In this document: positions 35,606 to 45,686 of the stretch, one piece after another
How positions within the stretch are numbered: position 1 is the stretch's first letter
Layout of the letters: each line of letters opens with the position of its first letter
Position numbers and translations under genes: made by a program
Source of the DNA: Pseudoalteromonas fuliginea
GTDB lineage: Bacteria > Pseudomonadota > Gammaproteobacteria > Enterobacterales > Alteromonadaceae
Assembly: GCF_000690055.1 (NCBI RefSeq)
Contig: NZ_JJNZ01000021.1
Location: forward strand, 1-63,889
Direction: 5' to 3'
Length of the DNA: 63,889 nt
Notes under the pieces: generated by a model
Seen by the model: only the letters and a program-made list of their open reading frames with translations
Databases searched by the model: none
Told to the model about the DNA's origin: nothing

Positions 35606-37393
35606 ATGAAGCATATCCGTAATTTTTCGATCATCGCCCATATTGACCATGGTAAATCGACCCTTTCAGATCGTTTGATCCAAGTTTGTGGCGGTTTAAC
35701 CGACCGTGAAATGCAAAAACAAGTTTTGGATTCAATGGATATTGAGCGCGAACGTGGTATTACCATTAAAGCGCAAAGTGTAACGTTGAATTACAAAGCG
35801 AACGACGGCGAAACCTACCAACTTAATTTCATTGATACTCCAGGACACGTTGATTTTACGTATGAAGTGTCGCGTTCTTTAGCTGCATGTGAAGGTGCGC
35901 TACTCGTTGTTGATGCAGGCCAAGGCGTTGAAGCACAAACACTAGCTAACTGTTACACCGCTATTGAAATGGAATTAGAAGTAATTCCAGTACTTAATAA
36001 AATCGATTTACCGCAAGCAGACCCTTTACGTGTTGCAGAAGAAATTGAAGAGATTATTGGTATTGATGCCCTAGATGCTGTGCAGTGTAGTGCTAAAACA
36101 GGCGTAGGTATTGCTGAAGTACTTGAAATGATTGTTAAAGATGTTCCGCCACCAGTAGGCGACAAAGATGCACCTTTACAAGCACTTATTATCGATTCTT
36201 GGTTTGACCCATACCAAGGCGTTGTATCACTAGTGCGTATTAAGCACGGTGAATTACGCACTGGCGATAAAATAAAAATAATGTCGAACGAGCATATCCA
36301 TACTGCCGACCAAGTGGGTGTGTTTACACCTAAGCAAACCAACACCGGTATTTTAAGAACAGGTGAAGTAGGGTTTGTTATTGCGGGCATTAAAGAGATA
36401 CATGGTGCGCCAGTAGGTGACACTATTACTCATCAAAAAAATGCAGCTCCACTTCGCTTACCTGGCTTTCAAAAGATTAAGCCTCAGGTTTATGCGGGTA
36501 TGTTCCCAATTGCATCAGATGAGTATGAATCATTCCGTGATGCACTTAACAAGTTAAGCCTAAACGATGCGTCGTTATTCTTTGAACCAGAGAATTCAAC
36601 CGCACTAGGTTTTGGTTTCCGCTGTGGCTTTTTAGGCATGCTACACATGGAAATCATTCAAGAGCGTTTAGAGCGTGAATACGATATTGATTTAATAACA
36701 ACTGCACCTACGGTAATCTATGAGATAGTTACTAAAGAAGGTACATTTCAGATTGATAATCCGTCTGATCTACCTGCTGTAAACGATATTGTAGAGATTC
36801 GTGAACCAATTGTTGAAGCAAATATTTTGGTACCACAAGAATACCTAGGTAATGTTATTACCTTATGTATTGAAAAACGTGGTAGTCAAACAAAAATGAC
36901 TTATCACGGTAAGCAAGTAGCTGTTACATATGAGCTACCTATGGCTGAAGTGGTCATGGACTTTTTTGATAAATTAAAATCTACAAGCCGTGGTTTTGCA
37001 TCGCTTGACTATAACTTTAAGCACTTCCAAACATCAGACATGGTGCGTGTTGATATTTTGATCAACAGTGAACGTGTTGATGCGCTTGCGATTATTGTTC
37101 ACAGAGATGGTGCACAATCTCGTGGTCGTCAGTTAGCTGATGCATTGAAAGAACTTATTCCACGTCAAATGTTTGATATTGCGATTCAAGCAGCGATTGG
37201 ACAGCATGTTATTGCACGTACCACAGTCAAGCAATTACGTAAAAACGTAATCGCTAAGTGTTATGGCGGTGATGTGAGTCGTAAGAAAAAATTACTTAAA
37301 AAGCAAAAAGATGGTAAAAAACGAATGAAGCAAGTAGGTAATGTTGAAGTGCCTCAAGAAGCGTTTTTAGCTATTTTAAAAGTTGGTAAATAA
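35606..37393 (+). CDS. lepA: elongation factor 4 (LepA)
   Basis: Ribosome GTPase that back-translocates or aids assembly. 595 residues with intact G motifs: DHGKST (G1), RERGITI (G2), DTPGHVDF (G3), NKIDLP (G4), and SAKTG (G5), then EF-G-like domains and the LepA C-terminal region ending in [16 protein letters not shown]. Heads the lepA-lepB-rnc-era-recO-pdxJ run, with the repeat element in its promoter spacer. Confidence 0.98.
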   Translation: MKHIRNFSIIAHIDHGKSTLSDRLIQVCGGLTDREMQKQVLDSMDIERERGITIKAQSVTLNYKANDGETYQLNFIDTPGHVDFTYEVSRSLAACEGALLVVDAGQGVEAQTLANCYTAIEMELEVIPVLNKIDLPQADPLRVAEEIEEIIGIDALDAVQCSAKTGVGIAEVLEMIVKDVPPPVGDKDAPLQALIIDSWFDPYQGVVSLVRIKHGELRTGDKIKIMSNEHIHTADQVGVFTPKQTNTGILRTGEVGFVIAGIKEIHGAPVGDTITHQKNAAPLRLPGFQKIKPQVYAGMFPIASDEYESFRDALNKLSLNDASLFFEPENSTALGFGFRCGFLGMLHMEIIQERLEREYDIDLITTAPTVIYEIVTKEGTFQIDNPSDLPAVNDIVEIREPIVEANILVPQEYLGNVITLCIEKRGSQTKMTYHGKQVAVTYELPMAEVVMDFFDKLKSTSRGFASLDYNFKHFQTSDMVRVDILINSERVDALAIIVHRDGAQSRGRQLADALKELIPRQMFDIAIQAAIGQHVIARTTVKQLRKNVIAKCYGGDVSRKKKLLKKQKDGKKRMKQVGNVEVPQEAFLAILKVGK

Positions 37394-37409
37394 AAACAAA
37401 GGATTATAA

Positions 37410-38345
37410 ATGGCTGGTTATTTTTCAGTTTTATTGGTGCTATTAACTTTGAGCTCAGGCTTAATATGGTTAATAGATCACTTACTGTATGCACCTAAAA
37501 GGCAAGCGCTTTTAGATATAGCGCAAAAGTCTGCAGGTGCGCCGTTAGATGACGAAACAGCTGCATTAATAGCACCAGAGCCAGTAATAACAGAAACGGC
37601 AAAGTCGATTTTTCCGATGATTGCTGCGATTACTATTTTTAGATCATTTATCTTTGAACCGTTTCAAATTCCATCGGGTTCAATGATGCCTACGCTGCTA
37701 GTTGGTGATTTTATTTTAGTGCAAAAGTACTCATATGGAATAAAAGACCCTGTTTGGCGTACCCAATTAGTTGATATGGGTGAACCTGAACGTGGTGATA
37801 TTGTTGTTTTTAAATATCCGTTAGATGAAAAAGTTGACTATATTAAACGTACAATAGGTTTACCTGGCGATAAAGTTGTTTATCGTGATAAACGTTTATA
37901 TATTCAGCCTAATTGTAAAGAAGGCGAAACCCAGCAGGGTGAGCTTTTATGTAATGAATTCAATAAAATTGATTTTAAATTAATTAATGATAACGAATTT
38001 AAACAAGGCCCAATGCCTCTAGCTCGCGTAAATGAAAATTTAACAACAGTTACGCATGATATTTTAATCAACCCACAAGCGCCTGAAAGAAAAGGGCGTT
38101 ATTACCAGCAACCGGGCACGCCTTCTGATGAATGGACTGTTCCTGCTGATCATTATTTTATGATGGGTGATAACCGCGACAACAGCCAAGATGGTCGCTT
38201 TTGGGGCTTTGTACCAAAAGAAAACTTGGTGGGTAAAGCTGTCTTTATATGGATGAGTTTTGAATTTGAGAATGGCCCTGATGATATTTTACCAGGATGG
38301 GTTCCAACTGGTGTTCGCTTTGAGCGCCTAGGTAATATTCAGTAA
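37410..38345 (+). CDS. lepB: signal peptidase I
   Basis: Removes Sec and Tat signal peptides at the periplasmic face. 311 residues with two N-terminal membrane segments (about 3-25 and 65-80). The catalytic Ser is in [10 protein letters not shown], the general-base Lys in [12 protein letters not shown], and box [15 protein letters not shown] is near the C-terminus. It is 17 bp downstream of lepA. Confidence 0.98.
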   Translation: MAGYFSVLLVLLTLSSGLIWLIDHLLYAPKRQALLDIAQKSAGAPLDDETAALIAPEPVITETAKSIFPMIAAITIFRSFIFEPFQIPSGSMMPTLLVGDFILVQKYSYGIKDPVWRTQLVDMGEPERGDIVVFKYPLDEKVDYIKRTIGLPGDKVVYRDKRLYIQPNCKEGETQQGELLCNEFNKIDFKLINDNEFKQGPMPLARVNENLTTVTHDILINPQAPERKGRYYQQPGTPSDEWTVPADHYFMMGDNRDNSQDGRFWGFVPKENLVGKAVFIWMSFEFENGPDDILPGWVPTGVRFERLGNIQ

Positions 38346-38347
38346 CA

Positions 38348-39025
38348 ATGAAAAAAAATGTAACAGAATTATATGACAAAATTGGCTATGTATTTACTGA
38401 TCAAGGTTTACTTGAGCAGGCAATGACGCACCGCAGCCACAAAGGTCAACATAATGAGCGACTAGAATTTTTAGGTGACTCTATTTTGAGCTTTGTGATT
38501 GCTAATGCACTTTATGCCAAATTCCCTAAAGCGCGTGAAGGTGATTTAAGCCGTATGCGCTCAACACTTGTACGAGGTCAAACTCTTGCCGAGTTTGGTC
38601 TTGAATTTGGCTTGGGCGATTATTTACGCTTAGGTCCGGGTGAGCTTAAAAGTGGCGGATTCCGTCGTGAGTCAACGCTTGCCGATGCAGTAGAAGCTAT
38701 TATTGGTGCTGCATTTTTAGATTCAGGTATCGACCGCTGTGGCGAGCTTATATTAGCGTGGTATGAATCTCGCTTGGATGCTATTTCACCAGGGCTTAAT
38801 CAAAAAGATCCGAAGACCCTGCTGCAAGAGCATCTACAAGGCCGTAAGTTGCCTCTTCCAGGTTACACTGTGGTTGATACTAAAGGCCAGGCACACAATC
38901 AAACATTCACGGTTGAATGTATTGTTGATGGAATGGATAGCATAATTTCTGTTGGTAGCTCACGCCGCAAGGCTGAACAAAAAGCTGCCGAAAAAGCATT
39001 GAAGATAATTAAAAATGAATCTTGA
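38348..39025 (+). CDS. rnc: ribonuclease III
   Basis: Double-strand-specific endoribonuclease for rRNA processing. 225 residues with the RNase III signature [11 protein letters not shown] and a C-terminal dsRNA-binding domain ([12 protein letters not shown] to [13 protein letters not shown]). Starts 3 bp after lepB and overlaps era by 11 bp. Confidence 0.98.
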   Translation: MKKNVTELYDKIGYVFTDQGLLEQAMTHRSHKGQHNERLEFLGDSILSFVIANALYAKFPKAREGDLSRMRSTLVRGQTLAEFGLEFGLGDYLRLGPGELKSGGFRRESTLADAVEAIIGAAFLDSGIDRCGELILAWYESRLDAISPGLNQKDPKTLLQEHLQGRKLPLPGYTVVDTKGQAHNQTFTVECIVDGMDSIISVGSSRRKAEQKAAEKALKIIKNES

Positions 39026-39947
39026 TACCCTAATACAGCCTCGTGAAGGTGATGTAGATACGTTTTGTGGCATGGTCGCAATTGTAGGACGTCCAAATGT
39101 TGGTAAATCGACTTTACTCAATGAGATCATTGAGCAAAAAGTAAGTATTACCTCACGTAAACCACAAACAACGCGCCATCGTATTATGGGTATTCATACC
39201 GAAGGTAAACATCAAGCTGTTTACATCGATACGCCAGGGCTACACGTTGAAGAAAAGCGTGCTATTAACCGCTTAATGAACCGTGCAGCGTCTAGCTCAA
39301 TCGGTGATGTAGAGCTTATTATATTTGTAGTTGAAGGCACTCACTGGAATGCTGATGACGACATGGTACTGAACAAAGTATCGCAAAGTGGTAAGCCGGT
39401 ATTATTGGTTATTAATAAAATAGACCAAGTTAAAGACCGCGATCTTGTATTGCCTCATATGAAGTGGTTAGGCGATAAGTTTGATTTTGTTGGTATTATG
39501 CCTGTGTCTGCAAAACAGGGAAAAAATATAGACTTAATCAAAGCTGAAGTAACTAAGCGCTTACAACCGTGTGAGTTTTATTTTCCGGATGATTACGTCA
39601 CTGACCGCTCAATGCGCTTTATGGCGGCTGAAGTTATCCGTGAAAAATTAATGCGCTTCATGGGTGAAGAATTACCGTATTCTGTTACTGTTGAAATTGA
39701 ACAGTTTAAATGGCAAGACAACGGTATTTGGCATATCAACGGATTAATTCTTGTTGAGCGCGAAACACAAAAACGCATGGTTATTGGTAATAAAGGCGAA
39801 AAGCTAAAAACCATTGGCCGTGAAGCCCGTAAAGACATAGAGGAAATGCTTGATAACAAAGTATTTTTAGAGCTTTGGGTGAAAGTTAAATCTGGTTGGG
39901 CTGATGATGAACGAGCACTACGAAGCTTAGGTTATGGTGAAGACTAA
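39015..39947 (+). CDS. era: GTPase Era
   Basis: Essential GTPase that binds 16S rRNA and aids 30S maturation. 310 residues: G1 [10 protein letters not shown]3 DTPG, G4 NKID, and a C-terminal KH domain containing [15 protein letters not shown]. It overlaps rnc, the classic arrangement. ATG 39015 is kept; it adds about 15 residues before the G domain (in front of FCGMVAIVG). Confidence 0.98.
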   Translation: MNLDTLIQPREGDVDTFCGMVAIVGRPNVGKSTLLNEIIEQKVSITSRKPQTTRHRIMGIHTEGKHQAVYIDTPGLHVEEKRAINRLMNRAASSSIGDVELIIFVVEGTHWNADDDMVLNKVSQSGKPVLLVINKIDQVKDRDLVLPHMKWLGDKFDFVGIMPVSAKQGKNIDLIKAEVTKRLQPCEFYFPDDYVTDRSMRFMAAEVIREKLMRFMGEELPYSVTVEIEQFKWQDNGIWHINGLILVERETQKRMVIGNKGEKLKTIGREARKDIEEMLDNKVFLELWVKVKSGWADDERALRSLGYGED

Positions 39948-39967
39948 ACCAATAATTAGTATTATCT

Positions 39968-40660
39968 ATGGATAGCGACTTCTACACTGCTTATTTATTG
40001 CATCGACGTCCTTACAGTGACTCGCAAGTAATGCTTGATATGCTTGTAGAAGGCGTTGGGCAACTTAGAATGATTGCACGCATTAGTGGCCGCCAGGCCA
40101 CTAAACATAAAGCTCAGTTACAACCTTTTCAACCACTACTTGTCCATTACAGTGGTAAATACGATCTAAAATACATCAATAAGTTTGAGCTACATGGCAC
40201 ACCACTTTTTTTAAAAGGTGATGAGCTTTATTGTGGCTTTTATTTAAATGAATTAACTAACCGAATAGTGCCTATTAATGAACCTATAGAACAGGTTTTT
40301 CATCTTTATAAAACGCATTTAGAAAACCTAAACAGTGGAGCTAATTTACAAGCTGTGCTTCGCTCATACGAGTTTCAATTATTAGAGCTACTTGGCTATG
40401 GCGTCGATTTTAGTTTTGATGCCAGTGGTGAACCAATAGACGAGACGCAAACGTATAGTTACTTTCCTGAGTTTGGTTTTTTAGTGCAAGAAGATACGCG
40501 TTCTGGCTTTAGCGGTTTACAACTAAATGCGATAGCAAATCATGACTTTAGCCAAACTGATGTGTTATATATGGCAAAACAATTAAGTCGATATTTATTA
40601 AAGCCTTTGTTAGGTAATAAGCCATTAAAGAGCCGTGAGCTTTTTAGTGCTTCTCAATAA
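39968..40660 (+). CDS. recO: recombination mediator RecO
   Basis: 230 residues: an OB-fold N-terminus ([18 protein letters not shown]) and a helical C-terminal domain. RecO with RecR loads RecA on SSB-coated single strands. It follows era, as in E. coli. The zinc-binding Cys set of some RecO proteins is not seen. Confidence 0.95.
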   Translation: MDSDFYTAYLLHRRPYSDSQVMLDMLVEGVGQLRMIARISGRQATKHKAQLQPFQPLLVHYSGKYDLKYINKFELHGTPLFLKGDELYCGFYLNELTNRIVPINEPIEQVFHLYKTHLENLNSGANLQAVLRSYEFQLLELLGYGVDFSFDASGEPIDETQTYSYFPEFGFLVQEDTRSGFSGLQLNAIANHDFSQTDVLYMAKQLSRYLLKPLLGNKPLKSRELFSASQ

Positions 40661-40682
40661 TCGTAATTTTACAGGTAAAATA

Positions 40683-41414
40683 ATGAAAGATATTCTTTTG
40701 GGTGTAAACGTTGATCATATTGCAACGCTTCGCCAAGCGCGTGGAACTACATATCCAGACCCTGCTCATGCAGCCAGTGTTGCTGAGCACGCAGGCGCCG
40801 ACGGCATTACAATTCACTTACGTGAAGATCGTCGCCATATTCAAGACCGCGACGTTTACGTGATGGCTAAAACGATTCAAACACGTATGAATCTTGAAAC
40901 AGCTGTTACCGATGAAATGATAAAAATAGCGCTTGAAGTAAAACCTGAGTACGTGTGTTTAGTACCTGAAAAGCGCGAAGAATTAACAACCGAAGGTGGC
41001 TTAGACGTAGCCGGTAATATAGATAAAATTAAAGCCGCAACAAAAACGCTTACTGACGCAGGCATTAAAGTATCGTTATTTATTGATGCAGATAAAGTGC
41101 AATTAGATGCAGCCAAAGAATGTGGTGCTCCTTATGTAGAGATACACACAGGCGCGTATGCTGATGCAACAAATGATACCGATTTACACAAAGAGTTAGA
41201 GCACATTCGTGAAGGTGTTAAATACGCAGCGAGTTTGGGGCTGATTGTTAACGCGGGACATGGACTTCATTATCATAATGTAAAACCGATTGCAGAAATG
41301 CCAGAAATTTACGAGCTTAATATAGGTCATGCTATCATTGCTCGCGCCGCGATTGATGGATTGGAAAAAGCAGTCCGCGATATGAAACGCCTAATGCTTG
41401 AAGCACGAACTTAA
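40683..41414 (+). CDS. pdxJ: pyridoxine 5'-phosphate synthase
   Basis: Condenses 1-deoxyxylulose-5-phosphate with 3-amino-2-oxopropyl phosphate to give pyridoxine phosphate. ATG 40683 gives 243 residues starting [17 protein letters not shown], the family N-terminus, with [12 protein letters not shown] near the active site. AGGT precedes it; the upstream in-frame 16 codons overlap recO and are not conserved. In E. coli acpS follows; here the next gene is barA on the other strand. Confidence 0.97.
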   Translation: MKDILLGVNVDHIATLRQARGTTYPDPAHAASVAEHAGADGITIHLREDRRHIQDRDVYVMAKTIQTRMNLETAVTDEMIKIALEVKPEYVCLVPEKREELTTEGGLDVAGNIDKIKAATKTLTDAGIKVSLFIDADKVQLDAAKECGAPYVEIHTGAYADATNDTDLHKELEHIREGVKYAASLGLIVNAGHGLHYHNVKPIAEMPEIYELNIGHAIIARAAIDGLEKAVRDMKRLMLEART

Positions 41415-41428
41415 GTTATTTTAGTTAA

Positions 41429-41456
41429 AAAGACACGCTTATTATAGCGTGTCTTC
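41429..41456 (+). terminator. pdxJ terminator overlapping barA 3' end
   Basis: AGACACGCT / AGCGTGTCT stem with a short AT loop followed by TCTTT. The stop codon and last codons of the convergent barA lie in the hairpin. Confidence 0.8.
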
Positions 41457-44228
41457 TTTAGATTTTTCAGCTGATTTTGAATCGAGAAGTAAGCTTTCAA
41501 GTTCATCTTGTAGCTCAAAAAGCTCTGGTTCTATACTCTCAAGTATACATTCGCTCTTAAGTGATGTTTCGATGGTCTCTGCCAATGACTTAAGTCTTGG
41601 TACACCTGTGTAACAACACGCTCCATGGAACTTGTGGACAATGCTTAGCACTTGTTTACAACTGGTATCATCAATTGCTTTTGCAAGTAAGCTAAGTGTT
41701 TCAGGTATGCTTGATAACAGCATGTTGAGCATTTCAAGAGCAAGCTCATTTTTACCACCAGCACGTTGCAGTGCTAATGCCCAATCTATACGATTACTTT
41801 CGAAAGGAGCAGGGCTTTGTGGTACTTCATTTTTGGTTTTATCACGATTAACAGGTGTCTGCGGGCTATGTTCGCTGATTATCTGTTTCAACATGTCTTC
41901 ATCAATAGGCTTGGTTAGGTAACCTTTAAAGCCATCTTTAAGTAGCTGCTCTTTTTCGCTATTCAGTGCATGAGCAGTTACTGCAATGATTGGTGTATCT
42001 TCGTTTAGAGATGACTCTTGAATAAGTTTACATGCAGTAATACCGTCCATAATTGGCATTTGTATATCCATAAAGATGACATCATATTTATGGCTTTTAC
42101 TTAAACTATAAGCCTGTGAGCCGTTATGAGCGGTTTCTATTACTTCAATCTGTTCACTTAATAAAGTATGGAGAAGCTTTAAATTAGCATCGTTATCATC
42201 AACGACAAGTACTTTAAGTGGAAGTAACTGGTGTTCATTCTGCTCAATATTATGAACAGGGTGGTCTAGTCTGTATGGTGCTGCAAGTACTTCACACAGT
42301 TTTCGGTGGTTAAGTGGTTTACTTAAACACGCATCAGCACCACTGCCTATAAACGCTTCTCGCATATTGTGCGAAACTGTATTTAACATTAAATATAAGT
42401 AGTCAGTCGATTCGCGAACTGATTTTACATAGCTTTTTAATTGCTGCATATCATCAACAGAAGCCATGTGACCTATTAAGCAAATATCGTATTTATGCTC
42501 TTTATTTGTTATAGCGTCTAAAAAACTGGTTTCGTTAAAGCAGGCTGTAACTGATGTTTGCCACTGTGTTAATAACGATAGAACAGCGTGATGAGTATGC
42601 TCATGCGGTTCTAAATATAAAATACGTTTACCAATGAGAGATTTACTCGGTAAATCGTTGGTAAATACGTGATTCGGTAATCTAAATATACTGTTGAATG
42701 TGAAACACGTGCCGTTACCAGGTGCTGAGTTGAGTGTTATTCGGCCATTCATTGCTTCAACAATATGTTTGGTAATGATAAGCCCCAAGCCCGTGCCACC
42801 GAACTTTCGAGTAATACTCGAATCAGCTTGGCCAAATGGGGTAAACAGTGAGTCTTGTTTATTCATAGGAATACCAACACCCGTATCAGTTACTGAGACT
42901 AATAGAGAAGCACGCTCTTCATCAAGTAATCGGTAACTTACATCTACTTTTATAGAGCCTTTTTCAGTAAATTTTATAGCGTTACTTAATAAGTTTATAA
43001 GTATTTGTTTAAAACGAGTTGGATCGCCAGTTAAGTCATCAGGGACTTGTTGATTAATATAAATAGATAATTCAAGTTGCTTATCATGAGCACTCGGAGC
43101 GAGCAATGTCATTACTTCGTTTATGGCATCCCTAAGTTGAAACTGAATTGATTCAAGTTCCATTGCACCGGCTTCTAATTTAGAAAAATCTAAAATATCA
43201 CTAATAATCGTCATCAGGCTATTTGCAGAAAGTTCAATTGTGTCTAAATAGTCTTTTTGGTGTTTATTTAGCGGTGTTTTATAAAGTTGTCGTGTAAAAC
43301 CAATCACCCCATTTAAAGGGGTACGTAGTTCGTGACTCATTTTAGCTAAAAAATCAGACTTAACTCTGTTGGCATCTTGCGCTTCTTTTTTTGCCATCGT
43401 GAGCTGGATATTTTGAGTTTCGTACTGCTCTAATGTTTCACGATAATCACTGGTTGCTTGATCGATGTTTTTTTGCATTTCATCTTTTTGCATTACCATT
43501 GTATGGGCTATCGTATTTAAACCTTCCCGCAATAGTTCAAACTCACCGATCATGGTATCAGTTAGTCCCGTATTTCTTTTTCCTTCAACCAACTTGTCGG
43601 TGGCAAGTACGAGTTTATTAAGCGGCGTCATAAACATACGACTAAGTCTTAATGCTAAAATAGCGGCAAACACCAAAGATAGAATAATAACAATACCGCT
43701 TATTAATAGCGCACGTTGCTGGCCTATTACAGCTTGATCTTTATTTAGCTGTAAAATAACCGTGCCTAAAGGTGATTGTAATTGACTCGGTTCCCATTTC
43801 AAATCTTGGCTAGTGTGATTGAAAATGGGGGTAAAAAACGTGACGAGTTCATCTGACTTTTGCACTTGAGTAGTATTTAAGTTTTGCATTGCTTTTTGAT
43901 TAATTAACTTATCAAAAGAGCGATGATAATTACTGGTCATGATGAGCTGATTATTATCATCAAAAATGGCAATCGATTTTACTGTGGGTGAGTGCTTATT
44001 ATGAGTATAGCTAATTAGTCGATTAAGTAGTTGTTTGTTTTTTTCTTGTAGTGGTTGTTCAAGCGCAATTGCTAAAGGCTCTGAAATAGTAGTCCCTTGT
44101 TGATATAAAATTTCATCAAGCTCAATGTAACGATTTATTGTAAAATACCCACCAAGTAACAATCCAATGATCACCGTCGGGATCAGGGTCAGTGTTAAAA
44201 CAGAATCGCGTAAGCCTAATTTGGTCAT
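41442..44228 (-). CDS. barA: hybrid sensor histidine kinase BarA
   Basis: Membrane sensor that drives the UvrY response regulator (carbon storage/Csr pathway). From ATG 44228 (928 residues): TM1, a periplasmic sensor region (about 25-175), TM2, HAMP, HisKA with phospho-His in KMSHELRTPLNG, a HATPase, a degenerate receiver without the phospho-Asp (about 555-670), a functional receiver with IFMDIQMPIMDG, and a C-terminal HPt (HKFHGACCYTG). GTG 44282 is a possible earlier start; neither has a strong ribosome site. Divergent from rlmD. Confidence 0.95.
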   Translation of the reverse strand: MTKLGLRDSVLTLTLIPTVIIGLLLGGYFTINRYIELDEILYQQGTTISEPLAIALEQPLQEKNKQLLNRLISYTHNKHSPTVKSIAIFDDNNQLIMTSNYHRSFDKLINQKAMQNLNTTQVQKSDELVTFFTPIFNHTSQDLKWEPSQLQSPLGTVILQLNKDQAVIGQQRALLISGIVIILSLVFAAILALRLSRMFMTPLNKLVLATDKLVEGKRNTGLTDTMIGEFELLREGLNTIAHTMVMQKDEMQKNIDQATSDYRETLEQYETQNIQLTMAKKEAQDANRVKSDFLAKMSHELRTPLNGVIGFTRQLYKTPLNKHQKDYLDTIELSANSLMTIISDILDFSKLEAGAMELESIQFQLRDAINEVMTLLAPSAHDKQLELSIYINQQVPDDLTGDPTRFKQILINLLSNAIKFTEKGSIKVDVSYRLLDEERASLLVSVTDTGVGIPMNKQDSLFTPFGQADSSITRKFGGTGLGLIITKHIVEAMNGRITLNSAPGNGTCFTFNSIFRLPNHVFTNDLPSKSLIGKRILYLEPHEHTHHAVLSLLTQWQTSVTACFNETSFLDAITNKEHKYDICLIGHMASVDDMQQLKSYVKSVRESTDYLYLMLNTVSHNMREAFIGSGADACLSKPLNHRKLCEVLAAPYRLDHPVHNIEQNEHQLLPLKVLVVDDNDANLKLLHTLLSEQIEVIETAHNGSQAYSLSKSHKYDVIFMDIQMPIMDGITACKLIQESSLNEDTPIIAVTAHALNSEKEQLLKDGFKGYLTKPIDEDMLKQIISEHSPQTPVNRDKTKNEVPQSPAPFESNRIDWALALQRAGGKNELALEMLNMLLSSIPETLSLLAKAIDDTSCKQVLSIVHKFHGACCYTGVPRLKSLAETIETSLKSECILESIEPELFELQDELESLLLDSKSAEKSKEDTL

Positions 44229-44352
44229 AATGGAAGCATTTTTATCATTATTAGTATCCTTTGAGTATATACGGATCAACACCTATTCTCAAAGCATCTA
44301 CCATCGTTGAAGATCAATTGTTTTAACCAATAATTATTTAAGGTAATGCCAA

Positions 44353-45678
44353 ATGGCACAAATTTTTAAAGCTAAAAAACAGCCGCTACAAAAAAAGTCA
44401 GTGGTACTTGATATAACAGCAATGGATCATCAAGGGCGTGGTATAGCTAAGCATAATAATAAAGTGTGTTTTGTTAGTGGTGCTTTACCTAACGAACAAG
44501 TTAAAGCAACAATAATCGATGATAAAGCCCGCTACAGTAGCGCGGCAACGCAAAAGATTATTAAAGCAAGTGATGCACGCGTAACCCCTTTTTGTGAACA
44601 TTATAATCACTGCGGTGGCTGTCAATTACAGCATTTAGAGACAAGCCAACAAGTCATTGAAAAACAAACGGCGGTTAACCAGTTATTTGAAAAGTTCGCC
44701 AAACAAAAAAACTTAAATTGGGAGGCGCCATTATTAAGCAAGTCAACGCATTACAGGCGCAGCGCCCGTATTGCTGTTATGTTTGATAAAGCGGCTAAAA
44801 AAATACGCGTGGGTTATAGGGCGAGTGGTTCTAAAAATATTGTTAGTATTAACCAGTGTGCAGTATTGAGTGAAGCATTCGCAGATGTATTTACACTTTT
44901 TGATAGTTTAATTAATCAACATAAGTCGCTGCACAGTATCAGTCATTTGCAATTGTGTGAAAGCGACGAGCACAGCTTTGTTGTTATTCGTCATACAAAA
45001 ACAATCCCCGACGAGTTTAAAATATTAGTCGAGCAGGCTACTGCAAGTCATAAATATGAGATTGTATGGCAAAGTGAAAGTGACGTGATTGAACATTCAC
45101 ACTTTGCGATGCCGTATTATTATTTAAAAGAATTTGATCTTAAGTTTGAATTTGGTTTAGGTAATTTTATCCAAGTAAACGCGCAAGTTAATCAAGCTAT
45201 GCTAAAGCAATCCGCAGACTGGCTTAATTTAAATGGCGATGAAAGCGTATTAGATTTATTTTGCGGCATTGGTAACTTTTCACTCGTGTTGGCAAAACAA
45301 GCAAAAACAGTTATTGGCGTAGAAGGTGTTACTTCAGCGGTTGCAATAGCGGCTCAAAATGCGCAAACTAACTCTATTACCAATGCCGAGTTTTATTGCT
45401 TTGATTTAACGCAAAAAATACAAAATGCGCCGTGGTTTAGTAAAGATTTAGATGTATTAGTGTTAGACCCATCTCGTACTGGTGCAATGGCTGTTTTAGA
45501 GCAACTACCTTTAAAGCAGTTTAAAACAATTTTATATGTCTCTTGCGACCCTGTTACTTTAGCCCGTGACAGCGCTATTATTTCGCAAGCAGGCTTTGAG
45601 CTTAATAAAATAGGGCTAATGAATATGTTTCCTCATACAGGACATATCGAAACTATGGCGTTATTTCAACGGAGGTAA
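44353..45678 (+). CDS. rlmD: 23S rRNA m5U1939 methyltransferase
   Basis: 441 residues: an N-terminal TRAM domain, a [4Fe-4S] Cys cluster in CEHYNHCGGCQLQH, and a SAM-binding methyltransferase domain with LDLFCGIGNFSL and DPSRTGA; the nucleophilic Cys is in VSCDPVTLARD. Starts the rlmD-relA-mazG run. Gap to relA is 8 bp. Confidence 0.97.
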   Translation: MAQIFKAKKQPLQKKSVVLDITAMDHQGRGIAKHNNKVCFVSGALPNEQVKATIIDDKARYSSAATQKIIKASDARVTPFCEHYNHCGGCQLQHLETSQQVIEKQTAVNQLFEKFAKQKNLNWEAPLLSKSTHYRRSARIAVMFDKAAKKIRVGYRASGSKNIVSINQCAVLSEAFADVFTLFDSLINQHKSLHSISHLQLCESDEHSFVVIRHTKTIPDEFKILVEQATASHKYEIVWQSESDVIEHSHFAMPYYYLKEFDLKFEFGLGNFIQVNAQVNQAMLKQSADWLNLNGDESVLDLFCGIGNFSLVLAKQAKTVIGVEGVTSAVAIAAQNAQTNSITNAEFYCFDLTQKIQNAPWFSKDLDVLVLDPSRTGAMAVLEQLPLKQFKTILYVSCDPVTLARDSAIISQAGFELNKIGLMNMFPHTGHIETMALFQRR

Positions 45679-45686
45679 AGCGCATT

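Noticed and set aside
35953..36423. 156-codon minus-strand frame within lepA
   Set aside because: Shadow of a highly conserved gene; no ribosome site or similarity.
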